The notes beneath the pieces were generated by a model. It ran no database searches and was not told the origin of the DNA. It saw only the letters and a list, made by a program, of their open reading frames with translations. Positions 38,859-50,402 of a stretch of DNA of 64,000 nucleotides are shown piece by piece. The DNA lies in NCBI RefSeq assembly GCF_000025865.1, contig NC_014002.1, positions 372,001 through 436,000 of the forward strand, written 5' to 3'. The position numbers and the translations under genes are program-made. Every line of letters starts with the position of its first letter. Position 1 is the first letter of the stretch. The DNA is from Methanohalophilus mahii DSM 5219. GTDB lineage: Archaea > Halobacteriota > Methanosarcinia > Methanosarcinales > Methanosarcinaceae.

Positions 38859-41468
38859 TTATGTATGTTCTTCTCCCTTTCTGACCTTGAAGTTCAGGCC
38901 ACGCTCATCCGCATCGACAACAACAGTATCCGATTCCATCACCTCTTTACTGACAATACGTTTGCCTACCTCGGTTTCAAGTTCGTTCTGGATGACCCTT
39001 TTCAATGGTCTTGCACCGTATGTTTCACTGTAGCCTGCATCTCCCAGGTATTTTTTCGCCCGGTCGGTGATTTCAAGATCGATCCTGCGCTCTTTAAGCC
39101 TCTGCACGAGGTCCTCTATCTTGATATCCACGATGTAGGTCAGCTGGTCCTTGGTGAGGGCGCGGAATATGGCAATCTCATCAATACGGTTGAGGAATTC
39201 CGGCCTGAAGTGTTTGGTAAGCTCGTTCATGGCCGTCTCCTGCATCTTGCTGTAGGCAACTCCTTCTTCCAGTTTGGAGATGGCATAATCCACACAGATG
39301 TTGGAGGTCATGATCACAATCGTATTCTTGAAATCCACTGTCCTGCCTTTTGAATCGGTCAGTCTTCCGTCATCAAGCAACTGGAGCATGATATTGAACA
39401 CATCGTGATGGGCTTTTTCTATCTCGTCAAACAGGACGACTGAATAGGGATTCCTGCGTACGGCTTCGGTAAGCTGGCCCCCTTCATCATGGCCGATGTA
39501 GCCCGGCGGAGCACCGATAAGCCTTGCAACTGTGTGTTTTTCCATGTACTCGGACATATCAATGCGGATCATATGATCTTCGCTATCGAAAAGTTCAGTG
39601 GCAAGAGCTTTGGCGAGTTCGGTCTTACCCACACCGGTAGGTCCCAGGAAGATGAAACTGCCGATTGGCCTGCGGGGATCCTTGATACCCGCATGGGCAC
39701 GAATCACAGCATCTGAGACGGCTTTTACTGCCTCATCCTGGCCGATCACTCTTTCATGCAGGCGATCTTCCAGATGCACAAGTTTATCTCTTTCTCCCTC
39801 CATGAGTTTGGTAATCGGGATTCTGGTCCACTCACTGACTACATGGGCAATGTCTTCTTCATCCACCTCTTCCTTGAGCAGCATGTTGGTCTGTTTTTCC
39901 TTCAGACGATTTTCCTCTTCCTCGTATTCATGCTGCAGGGGAACCAGGGTACCGTATTTCAGCCGGGATGCTTTTTCAAAATCGCCCTCTGTTTCTGCCA
40001 GATCCAGCTGGGTTTTTGTGTCATCTATCTGCTCTTTGAGGCTGTTCAGTTTTGCAATGGTGGCCTTCTCGTTTTCCCAGCGAGTGCGCATTGCGTCGGA
40101 TTCGGCCCGGATTTCCGAGATCTCCTTCTCCAGGCTCTGCAGCCTTTCCTTTGAAGCAGCATCCTTTTCCTTTTTCAGAGCTTCCTTCTCGATCTCAAGT
40201 TGCATAAGTTTCCTGTCTGCTTCATCCAGACTGGCCGGTTTGCTGTCAATGGCAGTTTTGACCTTCGATGCTGCCTCATCCAGCAGGTCTATGGCTTTGT
40301 CAGGCAAAAACCTGTCTGAGATATACCGGTCACTCAACACGGCGGCTGCCACAAGGGCACTATCCTTTATCCGTACTCCGTGATGCACTTCATATTTCTC
40401 TTTCAGCCCTCTCAGGATAGAGATTGTGTTTTCCACATCAGGGGCATTCACCATCACCGGCATGAACCTGCGTTCCAGGGCAGCATCCTTCTCGATGTAT
40501 TTCCGGTATTCATCAAGGGTGGTCGCACCTATGCAGTGCAGTTCTCCCCTGGCCAGCATCGGTTTGAGCAGGTTGCCCGCATCCATTGCACCTTCTGTGG
40601 CTCCTGCTCCTACAATGGTATGCAACTCATCGATGAACAGTATAATCAGGCCTTCGGATTCGGCCACTTCTTTCAGTACTGCCTTGAGTCTTTCCTCAAA
40701 TTCTCCCCGGAACTTGGCTCCTGCTACTAGGGAACCCATATCCAGAGCCACGATACGTTTGTTCTTCATTGCATCGGGGACATCCTTTTTTGCGATACGC
40801 TGTGCCAGCCCTTCAACAATTGCGGTCTTGCCCACACCTGCCTCTCCGATTAGTACCGGGTTATTCTTCCTGCGGCGGGACAGTATTTCTATCGTATGCC
40901 TGATCTCATGGTCCCTGCCTATTACCGGGTCAAGTTTTCCCTGGTTGGCAAGTTCTGTAAAATCGATACCGTATTTTTCCAGAGGTTCATATGTATCCTC
41001 CGGGTTTTCTGATGTCACTCTGCGGTTCCCCCTGATTTCCTTGATCGCCTGTTTCAGGCGTTGTTCATCTGCCCCGAATTCCTCGAGCAGTTTCTTGCTG
41101 TAACTGTCCTTTTCCCGGACCAGGGATACCAGTATGTGCTCTACACTGGTATATTCATCATTCATCTTACTCGCAAGGGTTGCAGCATTATCCAGTACCC
41201 GGATGGCTTTCTGGGTGAAGTAAACATTCTCGCTTCCCGGACCTGATACCTGCCCAAGCCCTGACATGTGTTTTTCGAGTTGTTCTTTAACCATTGCACT
41301 GGAAATGTTCATTCTCTCAAGCAGAGACGGCACAAGTCCTTCCCTTTGTTCCAGAAGGGAAAGGAACAGATGCTCCGAATCAATCTGCTGATGATAATAT
41401 CTTGCAGCAATGGTTCGGGAATTTTGTATTGCCTCCTGGGCTTTCTGTGTGAAATTATTCAGGTCCAT
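38859..41468 (-). CDS. clpB: ATP-dependent disaggregase ClpB
   Basis: The 869-residue protein has two AAA+ modules with Walker A loops [13 protein letters not shown] and [13 protein letters not shown], a long coiled-coil middle domain (about 400-530) and an N-terminal double Clp repeat. ClpB rescues aggregated proteins with the DnaK system. A GGAGGATC site precedes the ATG, and a TATA-like AGTATAAAG lies at about 41502-41512 (minus strand). Being next to bacterial-type groES-groEL suggests a shared bacterial origin of the heat-shock locus. Confidence 0.95.
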   Translation of the reverse strand: MDLNNFTQKAQEAIQNSRTIAARYYHQQIDSEHLFLSLLEQREGLVPSLLERMNISSAMVKEQLEKHMSGLGQVSGPGSENVYFTQKAIRVLDNAATLASKMNDEYTSVEHILVSLVREKDSYSKKLLEEFGADEQRLKQAIKEIRGNRRVTSENPEDTYEPLEKYGIDFTELANQGKLDPVIGRDHEIRHTIEILSRRRKNNPVLIGEAGVGKTAIVEGLAQRIAKKDVPDAMKNKRIVALDMGSLVAGAKFRGEFEERLKAVLKEVAESEGLIILFIDELHTIVGAGATEGAMDAGNLLKPMLARGELHCIGATTLDEYRKYIEKDAALERRFMPVMVNAPDVENTISILRGLKEKYEVHHGVRIKDSALVAAAVLSDRYISDRFLPDKAIDLLDEAASKVKTAIDSKPASLDEADRKLMQLEIEKEALKKEKDAASKERLQSLEKEISEIRAESDAMRTRWENEKATIAKLNSLKEQIDDTKTQLDLAETEGDFEKASRLKYGTLVPLQHEYEEEENRLKEKQTNMLLKEEVDEEDIAHVVSEWTRIPITKLMEGERDKLVHLEDRLHERVIGQDEAVKAVSDAVIRAHAGIKDPRRPIGSFIFLGPTGVGKTELAKALATELFDSEDHMIRIDMSEYMEKHTVARLIGAPPGYIGHDEGGQLTEAVRRNPYSVVLFDEIEKAHHDVFNIMLQLLDDGRLTDSKGRTVDFKNTIVIMTSNICVDYAISKLEEGVAYSKMQETAMNELTKHFRPEFLNRIDEIAIFRALTKDQLTYIVDIKIEDLVQRLKERRIDLEITDRAKKYLGDAGYSETYGARPLKRVIQNELETEVGKRIVSKEVMESDTVVVDADERGLNFKVRKGEEHT

Positions 41469-41560
41469 ACTGATCCTCCATTATTTAATTCAATATTTCA
41501 GGGCTTTATACTTTTGGAGTGTTTTTCTGAAGACATTCTTCCCCCAAAGAGTAATGCCTC

Positions 41561-41589
41561 AAAAAAAGCCCTGCAAGATGGCAGGGCTT
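41561..41589 (-). terminator. Intrinsic-type terminator behind groEL
   Basis: The minus strand reads a 9-bp hairpin AAGCCCTGC/GCAGGGCTT with a 6-base loop (41566-41589), followed at once by seven T residues (41561-41567, partly inside the stem). It begins 11 bases after the groEL stop. This GC-rich hairpin plus T run is of the bacterial rho-independent form, unusual in archaea where T runs alone often suffice. Confidence 0.75.
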
Positions 41590-41600
41590 GTCCGATGCCA

Positions 41601-43211
<1,611 letters not shown>

Positions 43212-43228
43212 TTATATCCCCCGATAAT

Positions 43229-43504
43229 TTATTCTTCAACTATAGCAAGTACGTCCTTGAAATCTATGAATAGGTATTTCTCTCCGTCCATTTCCATTTC
43301 ATCACTCTGGAAACCACCATAGATGATATGATCACCTTTTTTAACCGGTAATTCTTTGCCGTCTTCATATGTGCCTACGGCCACAACATTTCCTTCTTTT
43401 TTCTCTTTCTGGGCACTTTCCGGGATGTATATTCCTCCGGAAGTGACCTCCTCTTCCTTTATGGGTTTGATCAGAACTCTTTCTCCAACTGGTTTTACAT
43501 TCAT
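43229..43504 (-). CDS. groES: Co-chaperonin GroES
   Basis: The 91-residue protein matches GroES: VKPVGERVLIKPIKEEE at the start, a mobile loop (EEVTSGGIYIPESAQKEKK) and the GDHIIYGGFQSDE region. It caps GroEL. AGGAGG lies 6-7 bases before the ATG and groEL follows after 17 bases. Upstream at 43529-43543 is an inverted repeat that may regulate it. Confidence 0.96.
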   Translation of the reverse strand: MNVKPVGERVLIKPIKEEEVTSGGIYIPESAQKEKKEGNVVAVGTYEDGKELPVKKGDHIIYGGFQSDEMEMDGEKYLFIDFKDVLAIVEE

Positions 43505-43528
43505 GTTTATCCTCCTGGCCTTTTTCAG

Positions 43529-43543
43529 ACTGACTCGGTCAGT
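43529..43543. promoter_or_regulatory. Inverted repeat in the groES 5' region
   Basis: ACTGACTCGGTCAGT has 6-bp perfect arms around TCG. It lies 25 bases upstream of groES and just after a TATA-like TTTAAATATT (minus strand, about 43561-43573), so near the expected transcription start or in the 5' leader. It may be an operator or leader hairpin. Confidence 0.45.
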
Positions 43544-43637
43544 ATGGAATCTTAATGGTGGATATAATATTTAAAATTTTTCCTTTTTATAGGAATTATA
43601 TGCGTTTTGTAGATATCATTTATACATAACACAGTTA

Positions 43638-43666
43638 TTTTTATATACTATGATTCTGTTAATCAT
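43638..43666 (+). promoter_or_regulatory. TATA box and inverted repeat before the chaperone-linked HTH gene
   Basis: TTTTTATATACT (about 43638-43649) is followed by the inverted repeat ATGATT-CTGTT-AATCAT (43650-43666), which touches the HTH gene's start codon at 43672. The TATA spacing predicts a very short leader and the repeat could let the product repress itself. Confidence 0.45.
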
Positions 43667-43671
43667 CTCTT

Positions 43672-44079
43672 ATGAGCCGGCAGATTATTTTGTTAAATCT
43701 GGAAAAACCCAGGGAAAAAGATCCTGAAAAGGATTTGCACTGGTTATGTGATAGCTTTGGACTGTCTTCGGGAAGGGATGTAGAAAACACGGCAAATCAG
43801 ATCGTAATGACCTTGCTTGATAACATTGCCGAGAATGAACGTGTTTCATCGGAAATGATAGCTGAGGCTCTTGGCATAAATCTCTCCCGTGTTAATCACC
43901 ATGTAAGGAATTTGGTAAAGGCAGGACTTGTTTACCGTGAAAAACGCCTGCTTTATCTCAGGGGGGGAAGTTTGAAGGCAGCAGTACATGAAATGCGCAA
44001 AGACTCCGAGAGGATGTTTGATGAACTGGAAGTCATAGCTTCAGAGATTGACAGGCAAAAAGGTATCAGTAACCGTTGA
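43672..44079 (+). CDS. Winged-helix transcriptional regulator divergent from groES
   Basis: The 135-residue protein has an ArsR/MarR-like winged helix at about 56-92 (VSSEMIAEALGINLSRVNHHVRNLVKAGLVY), preceded by an N-terminal region and followed by a helix (MRKDSERMFDELEVIASE) likely used for dimerisation. It has no metal-binding cysteine pair. Being divergent from groES-groEL with inverted repeats in both promoters, it is a candidate regulator of the chaperone genes. The link is positional inference. Confidence 0.8.
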   Translation: MSRQIILLNLEKPREKDPEKDLHWLCDSFGLSSGRDVENTANQIVMTLLDNIAENERVSSEMIAEALGINLSRVNHHVRNLVKAGLVYREKRLLYLRGGSLKAAVHEMRKDSERMFDELEVIASEIDRQKGISNR

Positions 44080-44247
44080 ATAATCTGTTTTGTCGTATCC
44101 AGTTTGTAAATTACTGTATTTAATTTCCATACTTTTTCTTCGGTATATCAGTTTATTTTATATGGGTAGATATTAAGATACTTGTCTATGGCAGGATATG
44201 TTGGCCAGAATAAATTTAGGGATTATTCAAATATTGTCGTGTAATAC

Positions 44248-45042
44248 ATGAATAAGAAAAATGCGAAACCTATGATAATTGAAATGGAAAAGGTCACAGT
44301 TTGCAAAAAAGGTAATATATTACTGGACAATTTCTCTCTTAATATTAAAACTGGAGAAAATGTTGCGATTATAGGTCCAAATGGAGCAGGCAAATCCTCT
44401 TTTATCAGAACGGTTACAGGAGATCTACGTCCTCTTCACTCGGAAAAAACATTTGTCCGCTTATTTGGAAAGGAGCGCTGGAATGTTTTCGGGTTGCGCA
44501 ATAAAATGGGTATAATCAGCGGTGACTTGCAGGACGAATATATGCGTAATATTCCGGGAATCGAGGTAGTAGTATCTGGTTTTTTTAGCAGCATAGGCCT
44601 CTATCGCAATCATTCTATTAGCCGGGATATGAAAAGGCGTGCCCATGAGGTGCTCGGCTTTCTTGGCATTGAATATCTTGCCTTACGTCCCATAAACGAA
44701 ATGTCAACAGGACAGGCCCGCAGGCTACTGGTTGCCAGGGCACTTGTGCATGACCCTGATGTACTGATACTGGATGAACCTACAAACAGCTTAGATCTCA
44801 GGGCACGGCATATTTTCAGGCAGTCCATGCGCACGATTGCCTCAAAGGGTAAAAACATAATTCTTGTGACACACAATCTCGAAGACCTCATCCCTGAAAT
44901 TGACAAGGTGGTCCTGCTCAGTGAAGGAAGTGTATACAGGGATGGGCCAATGGATGAAATATTAACTGCCGAAAACCTGTCTGATATATTTGGAGTACAG
45001 GTGCAGGTTTTCTCTGAAGGTGGTTACTATCACGTCTGGTGA
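44248..45042 (+). CDS. Lone ABC transporter ATP-binding protein
   Basis: The 264-residue ATPase has Walker A GPNGAGKSS (42-50), the signature MSTGQARR and Walker B VLILDEPTNSLDL. It looks like the ModF/PhrA type of single ATPase. No permease or binding protein lies nearby, and the gene converges on a disulfide oxidoreductase with no gap, so its partner is unknown. TATA-like TTTTATATGG is at about 44156-44165. Confidence 0.88.
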   Translation: MNKKNAKPMIIEMEKVTVCKKGNILLDNFSLNIKTGENVAIIGPNGAGKSSFIRTVTGDLRPLHSEKTFVRLFGKERWNVFGLRNKMGIISGDLQDEYMRNIPGIEVVVSGFFSSIGLYRNHSISRDMKRRAHEVLGFLGIEYLALRPINEMSTGQARRLLVARALVHDPDVLILDEPTNSLDLRARHIFRQSMRTIASKGKNIILVTHNLEDLIPEIDKVVLLSEGSVYRDGPMDEILTAENLSDIFGVQVQVFSEGGYYHVW

Positions 45043-46386
45043 TTATCCACGTATCATGGACTGGATTTCTGAACTGACTGTAGGGAACACATAAACCACT
45101 TTCTTGAACTGGGAAAGTGTCAGTCCAAGCCTAATTGCCATTGCAAAGATATTAATCACTTCTTCCGAATGGGACCCCAGTATGTGAGCGCCTGCAATCT
45201 TTTGGCTTTCTTTTTCTATGATGACCTTTGAGGCTGCATAGTTTTCCGAAAGGCGCCTGCTGTTATACCAATGACTGCGATCATGGATCAGGACTTCATA
45301 CCTGTCAGTAGATTCGGACAGGCTAATACCTACACTTGAGAGAGGAGGCAGGGTAAATACCGTGGAGGGAATACCGGTATAATCCACGGTTTTGACATTT
45401 CCTTTTATCATATTGTCTGCTGCAGTAGTTCCCTGCAAACTTGCAACAGGAGTTAAAGGAGCTCCGGGCTTTACACAATCTCCGGCTGCATATACATAAG
45501 GGTTGGAGACACTTTGCATGTAATCATTCGTCTCCACGAATCCGTCTTTGGTCTCAACATTTCCCTTTTCAAGTTCCATTCCCTCAAGGGCTGCAATCCT
45601 GCCGGAACCGTTGACAACCAGGTCACATTCAATTCGGGATTCTTTCCCCTCACGATTCCTGGTATTCACAGTAAATCCAGATGAAGTACTTTCAACAGAG
45701 CTGACCGAGATACCGGTATTGACATTTATGCCGGCTTCTTCGGAAGCTTTTACCAGCAATTTGACCATATCCCTGTCAAATTGTTTGAGCACTTCGCTTC
45801 TTTGTAAGATAGTTACCTGACTTCCTGCCCGGGCAGCGATATGGGCCAATTCAAATGAAATATAACCACCACCCACAAAGACAATTTTACGGGGCAATTC
45901 ATCGAGATTGAGAAATTGCTCACTTGTAATCAGGTTTTCTTCGCCCTTAATTCCGGTTTTTCGGGGCACTGAGCCAGGTGCAATCAGAATGTGTTTGCCC
46001 TTTAGGATTGTATCTGCTATTTTCACTTCGTTTTTGGAAACAAACTTTGCCCCGCCATGGTAGGTGTCAATATCCATATTTGTGAACTTTTCTTCCTTGT
46101 TCTGAGGGAAATTATCTACAAAAGTTTGTTTAAAGTCCATTAACTTATTCCAGTTCACGGAAGATTGTGGCATGATTCCCAGTTTGTTGAAACGATTTAC
46201 CTGTTCAACAGTTTCGGCAACACCCACAAGTACTTTTTTTGGTACACATCCTCGAAGTGCACATGTCCCCCCATATTCCCTGATATCTGTAATCGCGATC
46301 TTCATCCCTGCCGCAGATGCCTTGTTCGCACAAACGGTACCTGCTACGCCTGTCCCTATGATTACAATGTCATATTCTCTGGCCAT
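45043..46386 (-). CDS. Pyridine nucleotide-disulfide oxidoreductase (glutathione/mercuric reductase-like)
   Basis: The 447-residue flavoprotein has the FAD-binding IIGTGVAGTVCANKA at the start and the redox-active disulfide in GGTCALRGCVPKK (spacing C-x4-C, as in glutathione reductase). VFVGGGYISFELAHIAAR is the NAD(P)H fold and YAAGDCV the second FAD contact; the dimerisation domain at the C terminus ends in a helix. The true substrate (a low-molecular thiol, metal or disulfide) is undecided. The start at 46386 sits 10 bases after GAGGG; an upstream TTG is less likely. Confidence 0.88.
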   Translation of the reverse strand: MAREYDIVIIGTGVAGTVCANKASAAGMKIAITDIREYGGTCALRGCVPKKVLVGVAETVEQVNRFNKLGIMPQSSVNWNKLMDFKQTFVDNFPQNKEEKFTNMDIDTYHGGAKFVSKNEVKIADTILKGKHILIAPGSVPRKTGIKGEENLITSEQFLNLDELPRKIVFVGGGYISFELAHIAARAGSQVTILQRSEVLKQFDRDMVKLLVKASEEAGINVNTGISVSSVESTSSGFTVNTRNREGKESRIECDLVVNGSGRIAALEGMELEKGNVETKDGFVETNDYMQSVSNPYVYAAGDCVKPGAPLTPVASLQGTTAADNMIKGNVKTVDYTGIPSTVFTLPPLSSVGISLSESTDRYEVLIHDRSHWYNSRRLSENYAASKVIIEKESQKIAGAHILGSHSEEVINIFAMAIRLGLTLSQFKKVVYVFPTVSSEIQSMIRG

Positions 46387-46449
46387 TTCCTTCAACCCTC
46401 TGGGGAAAATTAGGCGGTTGGAAGATAAATGGCTATCGCAAATCGAAGT

Positions 46450-47919
46450 TTAAAAATCAAAAAGAGTCTTCTGGGATTTGGCAGGTTTTGGATTATCCTT
46501 TTCCTTTCCGTCCATTTGATTTTCTTCTGCAGGATCTTTTTCTGCTGAAAACATGGAATCAAGGGTTGATTGTCCATTGTCTTTTTCGGGAGCATGCATG
46601 AATACGTCGATATCTTCATCTTCCTTTTCATGCATCATTTCCCGGGAAGCATCATAGATTTTCTGGATCTTCTTGGTTACCTTTTTGCTTTCAGTCAGGT
46701 AAGCAATCTCATCTACATCGAGTTCAAGGGTATATGCTGCATCAACTGCATAGTCCTCGTTTTTGAGTAAAAGTCCGTACATTCGAAGCAGGTCTATACG
46801 ACAATCCCGGATTGGCTCATTGCAGTGTAATCCCACTTTTGCAGCTATGTTATCCCTCATGTTTCGTTTGGAGCGCAGTTGGCCCATCCGTCTCCACATG
46901 GAGGGGGGTTGTAACTTGCGGAAACCGGAATGGGAGTGTTTCTTTGCCATTGCCGTTCCTCCGCTTAACAGGAATCCGGCATATCTCCAGAGTCCGTAGT
47001 TCTGCCGCAACCGTACCCTGCCAAGATATGTATCAGCTCTTGAAAGATTCTGATAGGCGGCTGTAATGTCTTCATTTATTGTTTCATCCTTGTCCAGATA
47101 CTGGTTGGGAAGGTTCTCGTCCACCCACTGAATAAGGTCTTCAGGTGTTTCATCCAGGGAAAAGGTTGCCCTGTAGGCTTCAATCGGCTCTCTGCCTTTG
47201 AAAACTTTGGTAAGTACTTTGAAAATAGATTCTTTTGTATCCCTTTCGGCTGTTGTGACATCCGCAACTTCTATCTCTTTTTTATCTGTTGCTGTTGCCT
47301 GCAGATCTTTTATGGCACTTCTGAGGTCACCGCCTGTATTTTCAGCGATTTTTTCCAGCACGCCTGTACCACACATAATCCCTTCCATTTTGCATATCTT
47401 TTTCAATGCGGGCAGGATGGAGCGCTGGGGGATAGGATTGAATTTTATGTTCACACAATGAGAACGCAGGGTCGATGAGAGGGCATACAGGTCATTGGCA
47501 ATGAGTATAATAGGTTGATTGGATTTCTTGATAACATTCGTAATGGCCCGGGTCCCTCCCCTGTCAGCCGATCCGTGCATATTATCTGCTTCATCCAGTA
47601 TAATGAGGCGCTTTTGTATCCCTGTAAGTGTACTCATACGTGAAGCAGAACCAGCCACCTTCTCGATAATCCCGGCAGTCCGCTGGTCACTGGCGTTCAT
47701 CTCGATAATTTCCCACCCCATCTCATTTCCCAGGGCATGGGCAGCTGATGTCTTTCCAACACCGGCAGGTCCACTCAATATGGCTGCTTTTTTTTCAGGA
47801 ACTCCGTGCTCCCATTCTTCTTCCCAGTCACGGAGGGCCTGCAGGGGTTTATTGTTCCCCACAACATCTGCCAGTTTGGCAGGACGGTATTTTTCTGCCC
47901 AATCTTGCGCTATTGTCAT
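46450..47919 (-). CDS. rfcL: Replication factor C large subunit RfcL
   Basis: The 489-residue clamp loader has Walker A GPAGVGKTSAAHALG, Walker B LDEADNMHG and a C-terminal domain that ends in the PIP box QKTLFDF. It loads PCNA (gene at 35 kb). The ATG at 47919 follows GGTGAGG; a GTG at 47931 would put the ribosome site inside the coding region. An acidic, Gln-rich linker (EKDPAEENQMDGKE) precedes the PIP motif. No small RFC subunit is in the window. Confidence 0.95.
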   Translation of the reverse strand: MTIAQDWAEKYRPAKLADVVGNNKPLQALRDWEEEWEHGVPEKKAAILSGPAGVGKTSAAHALGNEMGWEIIEMNASDQRTAGIIEKVAGSASRMSTLTGIQKRLIILDEADNMHGSADRGGTRAITNVIKKSNQPIILIANDLYALSSTLRSHCVNIKFNPIPQRSILPALKKICKMEGIMCGTGVLEKIAENTGGDLRSAIKDLQATATDKKEIEVADVTTAERDTKESIFKVLTKVFKGREPIEAYRATFSLDETPEDLIQWVDENLPNQYLDKDETINEDITAAYQNLSRADTYLGRVRLRQNYGLWRYAGFLLSGGTAMAKKHSHSGFRKLQPPSMWRRMGQLRSKRNMRDNIAAKVGLHCNEPIRDCRIDLLRMYGLLLKNEDYAVDAAYTLELDVDEIAYLTESKKVTKKIQKIYDASREMMHEKEDEDIDVFMHAPEKDNGQSTLDSMFSAEKDPAEENQMDGKEKDNPKPAKSQKTLFDF

Positions 47920-48007
47920 CTGTGACCTCACCTATATTAAAGCGAAAACTAATTAATAATTGTGTTGTTTGTTGATTGTTTAACTTTGCATATTAATGAG
48001 GGCGGGC

Positions 48008-48850
48008 ATGCAGAAAAAAACAGACGGATTGCTGGATATCATACGTACAAGGGCTCTTGATAATTGTCCCCGGGTTGCACTGGGTGTGCGCAATCCCACT
48101 CCCAAACTGATCCAGAGTGCAGAAAAAGCCGAGGTTGAAGGTTATGCCAGGGTGGTTCTTGTAGGCGACCAGCGTGATATATCGGCAATCGGGACAAACC
48201 TTGAAGTGATCGATACCCCGCAACCGGAAGAAGTTCTCGGCAGTCTGCTTGCATCCGGGGATGTTGATGCTGCTGTAAGGGGCACGGCAAAAGCCTCTGG
48301 TACCCTGTCCCACCTCAAAGAGATACTCGGCATCGAAAAATTATATAGGGTTGCTTTCCTGCTAACTCATGACAATAATCCATTTTTCCTTGCACCTGTG
48401 GGTATCGATGAAGGCCACTCCCTTTCCGATAAAATAGAGCTTGTAAAAAGAAGTGCTGCATATATCCGCAGGTTTGGTATCGAGCCTGAGGTTGGCATCC
48501 TGTCGGGAGGGCGTATGGGGGACCTTGGCCGGGACGAACGTGTGGATCGCACCCTGGCGGATGCGGATTTTCTGGCAAACCGATTAAATGATGCAGGAAT
48601 AGATGCGAAACATTACACGATCCTTATAGAGGATGCCATCAGGGAATCTAACTTCATCCTTGCCCCGGATGGCATATCAGGTAATCTTATCTTCCGTTCA
48701 CTCGTATTTCTGGGAGGGGGCAATGGAATAGGGGCACCCGTACTTATGGACAGGCATGTGTTTATTGACACATCCCGGGTGGGGGGTCATTATACCCTGG
48801 CCATAATGCTTGCCGCATCTCTTGTTTCTAACAAAAGGGAGGTTGTGTAA
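48008..48850 (+). CDS. mtxX: MtxX, methanogen marker protein 4 (phosphate-acetyltransferase-like)
   Basis: The 280-residue protein belongs to the methanogen-specific MtxX family, distantly related to phosphotransacetylases, with a GVRNPTPKLI N-terminal part and a Gly-rich LGGGNGIGAPVLM loop late in the protein. Its biochemical role is not known; it co-occurs with the MtrA- and MtrH-like genes that follow. An upstream ATG at 47996 exists, but GAGGGCGGG directly precedes the ATG at 48008. The gap to mtxA is 1 base. Confidence 0.88.
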   Translation: MQKKTDGLLDIIRTRALDNCPRVALGVRNPTPKLIQSAEKAEVEGYARVVLVGDQRDISAIGTNLEVIDTPQPEEVLGSLLASGDVDAAVRGTAKASGTLSHLKEILGIEKLYRVAFLLTHDNNPFFLAPVGIDEGHSLSDKIELVKRSAAYIRRFGIEPEVGILSGGRMGDLGRDERVDRTLADADFLANRLNDAGIDAKHYTILIEDAIRESNFILAPDGISGNLIFRSLVFLGGGNGIGAPVLMDRHVFIDTSRVGGHYTLAIMLAASLVSNKREVV

Positions 48851-48851
48851 G

Positions 48852-49436
48852 TTGGATACAGTTTCAGAAAAATGGCCTGTTACAAAAGGAGATTTCAGTG
48901 CAGGCAATACTAAATCCTGTATTGCTGTGGTAACCCTTGCAAGTTCGATGCCTCTGTTCGAAAAAGCAGCGATCTGGGGTAGTTGCAAAACGGAAAATCT
49001 GGGGGCTGAGAAAGTTGTAATGAATGTTGTTTCCAACTGCAATATCAGGTACGTGCTTCTCTGTGGTGGTGAATCCCGGGGTCATCTTGCCGGGCAGACC
49101 CTGAAAGCCCTTTACGAAAACGGTATTGATGAAGATGGCAGAATTCTGGGTTCAGAGGGGGCGATTCCCTTTATTGAGAACCTGGAAATTGAAACCATTC
49201 AGCGTTTCCGCCAGCAGGTGGAACTTATAGATCGTATCGGGCTTACTGATCTTGATGAAATATGCTCGATTGTTGATAATTATCATGATTCGGAGAAGCC
49301 CTTTGAAGCTTTTCCTGTATCCTTTAGAAAAGCTGTCAGGAAATACCAGGCACCTGAATCCATAGGTGCTGATATAGTTATCAGTGAAAAAGTGGTTATG
49401 GATGCTTTTTCCGGCTTAATTTACGAGATTGCTTGA
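48852..49436 (+). CDS. mtxA: MtxA, soluble MtrA-like corrinoid methyltransferase subunit
   Basis: The 194-residue protein matches the cobamide-binding part of MtrA, the methyl-H4MPT:coenzyme M methyltransferase A subunit, including LLCGGESRGHLAGQTLKAL with the conserved His that binds cobalt. The C-terminal membrane anchor of MtrA is missing, so it is cytoplasmic. The start is a TTG at 48852, 9-10 bases after GGAGG; the apparent longer frame would overlap mtxX. It is likely a methyl carrier working with MtxH. Confidence 0.9.
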   Translation: MDTVSEKWPVTKGDFSAGNTKSCIAVVTLASSMPLFEKAAIWGSCKTENLGAEKVVMNVVSNCNIRYVLLCGGESRGHLAGQTLKALYENGIDEDGRILGSEGAIPFIENLEIETIQRFRQQVELIDRIGLTDLDEICSIVDNYHDSEKPFEAFPVSFRKAVRKYQAPESIGADIVISEKVVMDAFSGLIYEIA

Positions 49437-49445
49437 GGTTTTCAA

Positions 49446-50378
49446 ATGTTCAGGTTCCAAAAAGATCAAAAAATTGCCAATATTGCCGGCGTGAAAATTG
49501 GAGGAAATCCCGGTGAACTGCCCACAGCCCTTGCAGGCACAATATTCTATGAAGGACATGATATCGTGGGGGATGCGAATGAAGGGCTTTTTGATCGCAA
49601 AATAGCAGAGGACCTGCTCAATTCCCAGCGTGCATCATCTGATGAAACAGGTAATCCCTGTCTGGTGCACATATTCGGTAATACCGAACAAGCCCTACGC
49701 AACTATATTGACTTTGTCAGTGAGATCACGGATTCTCCTTTCCTTATCGATTCCCCGGACCCTCTGGCCCGGATGGCTGCGACAGAATACGTGAGCGAGA
49801 TTGGCCTCGGGGACAGGGCAGTTTACAATTCCATTAATATGACCATCGGCGAAAAGGAGCGCCAGGTGCTAAAAGATTCAGATATAGATAGTTCCATAGT
49901 CCTGGGTTTCAATGCCATGGATTCAGGTTTTAAAGGCAGGATGCAACTTCTGGAGTCAGGTACCTCTTCAATGGACAAAGGCCTGATCGATATTGCTCTG
50001 GAATGCGGGATGTGTAATATACTGATTGATCCCGGAATTACTCCTATGGGCAATGGTTCCGGGGTCAGCCTGAGGATTACTCTGACAGCCAAGGCCAAAT
50101 GGGGGTTGCCGGTAGGTTCGGGAATTCACAACGCCCCTTCTTCCTGGGAATGGCTCAGGGACAAAAAGAAACACGATCCACTTGTGTTTAAGATGTGTGA
50201 TATCGCTTCTGCCGTAATGCAGCAGGCTGCAGCCGGTAATTTTGTACTTTATGGTCCCATTGAGAATGCACCCTATATCTTCCCGGTGGCTGCGATGTCA
50301 GATATCATGATCTATGAATCTGTCGAGGAATTTGAAATAGAACCTGCTTCTTCCCATCCATTTAACAGGTTAGTCTGA
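49446..50378 (+). CDS. mtxH: MtxH, MtrH-like methyltransferase subunit
   Basis: The 310-residue protein is a homologue of MtrH, which transfers the methyl group from methyl-tetrahydromethanopterin to the corrinoid of MtrA. Recognisable parts are KIGGNPGELPTALAG, PFLIDSPDPLARM, ILIDPGITPMGNGSG and AAAGNFVLYGPIENA. It is 9 bases after mtxA. In M. barkeri and M. mazei the mtxXAH set was described as a cytoplasmic relative of Mtr with an unsettled role. Confidence 0.92.
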   Translation: MFRFQKDQKIANIAGVKIGGNPGELPTALAGTIFYEGHDIVGDANEGLFDRKIAEDLLNSQRASSDETGNPCLVHIFGNTEQALRNYIDFVSEITDSPFLIDSPDPLARMAATEYVSEIGLGDRAVYNSINMTIGEKERQVLKDSDIDSSIVLGFNAMDSGFKGRMQLLESGTSSMDKGLIDIALECGMCNILIDPGITPMGNGSGVSLRITLTAKAKWGLPVGSGIHNAPSSWEWLRDKKKHDPLVFKMCDIASAVMQQAAAGNFVLYGPIENAPYIFPVAAMSDIMIYESVEEFEIEPASSHPFNRLV

Positions 50379-50402
50379 TTATATTGTTTTATACATAAGT
50401 CA

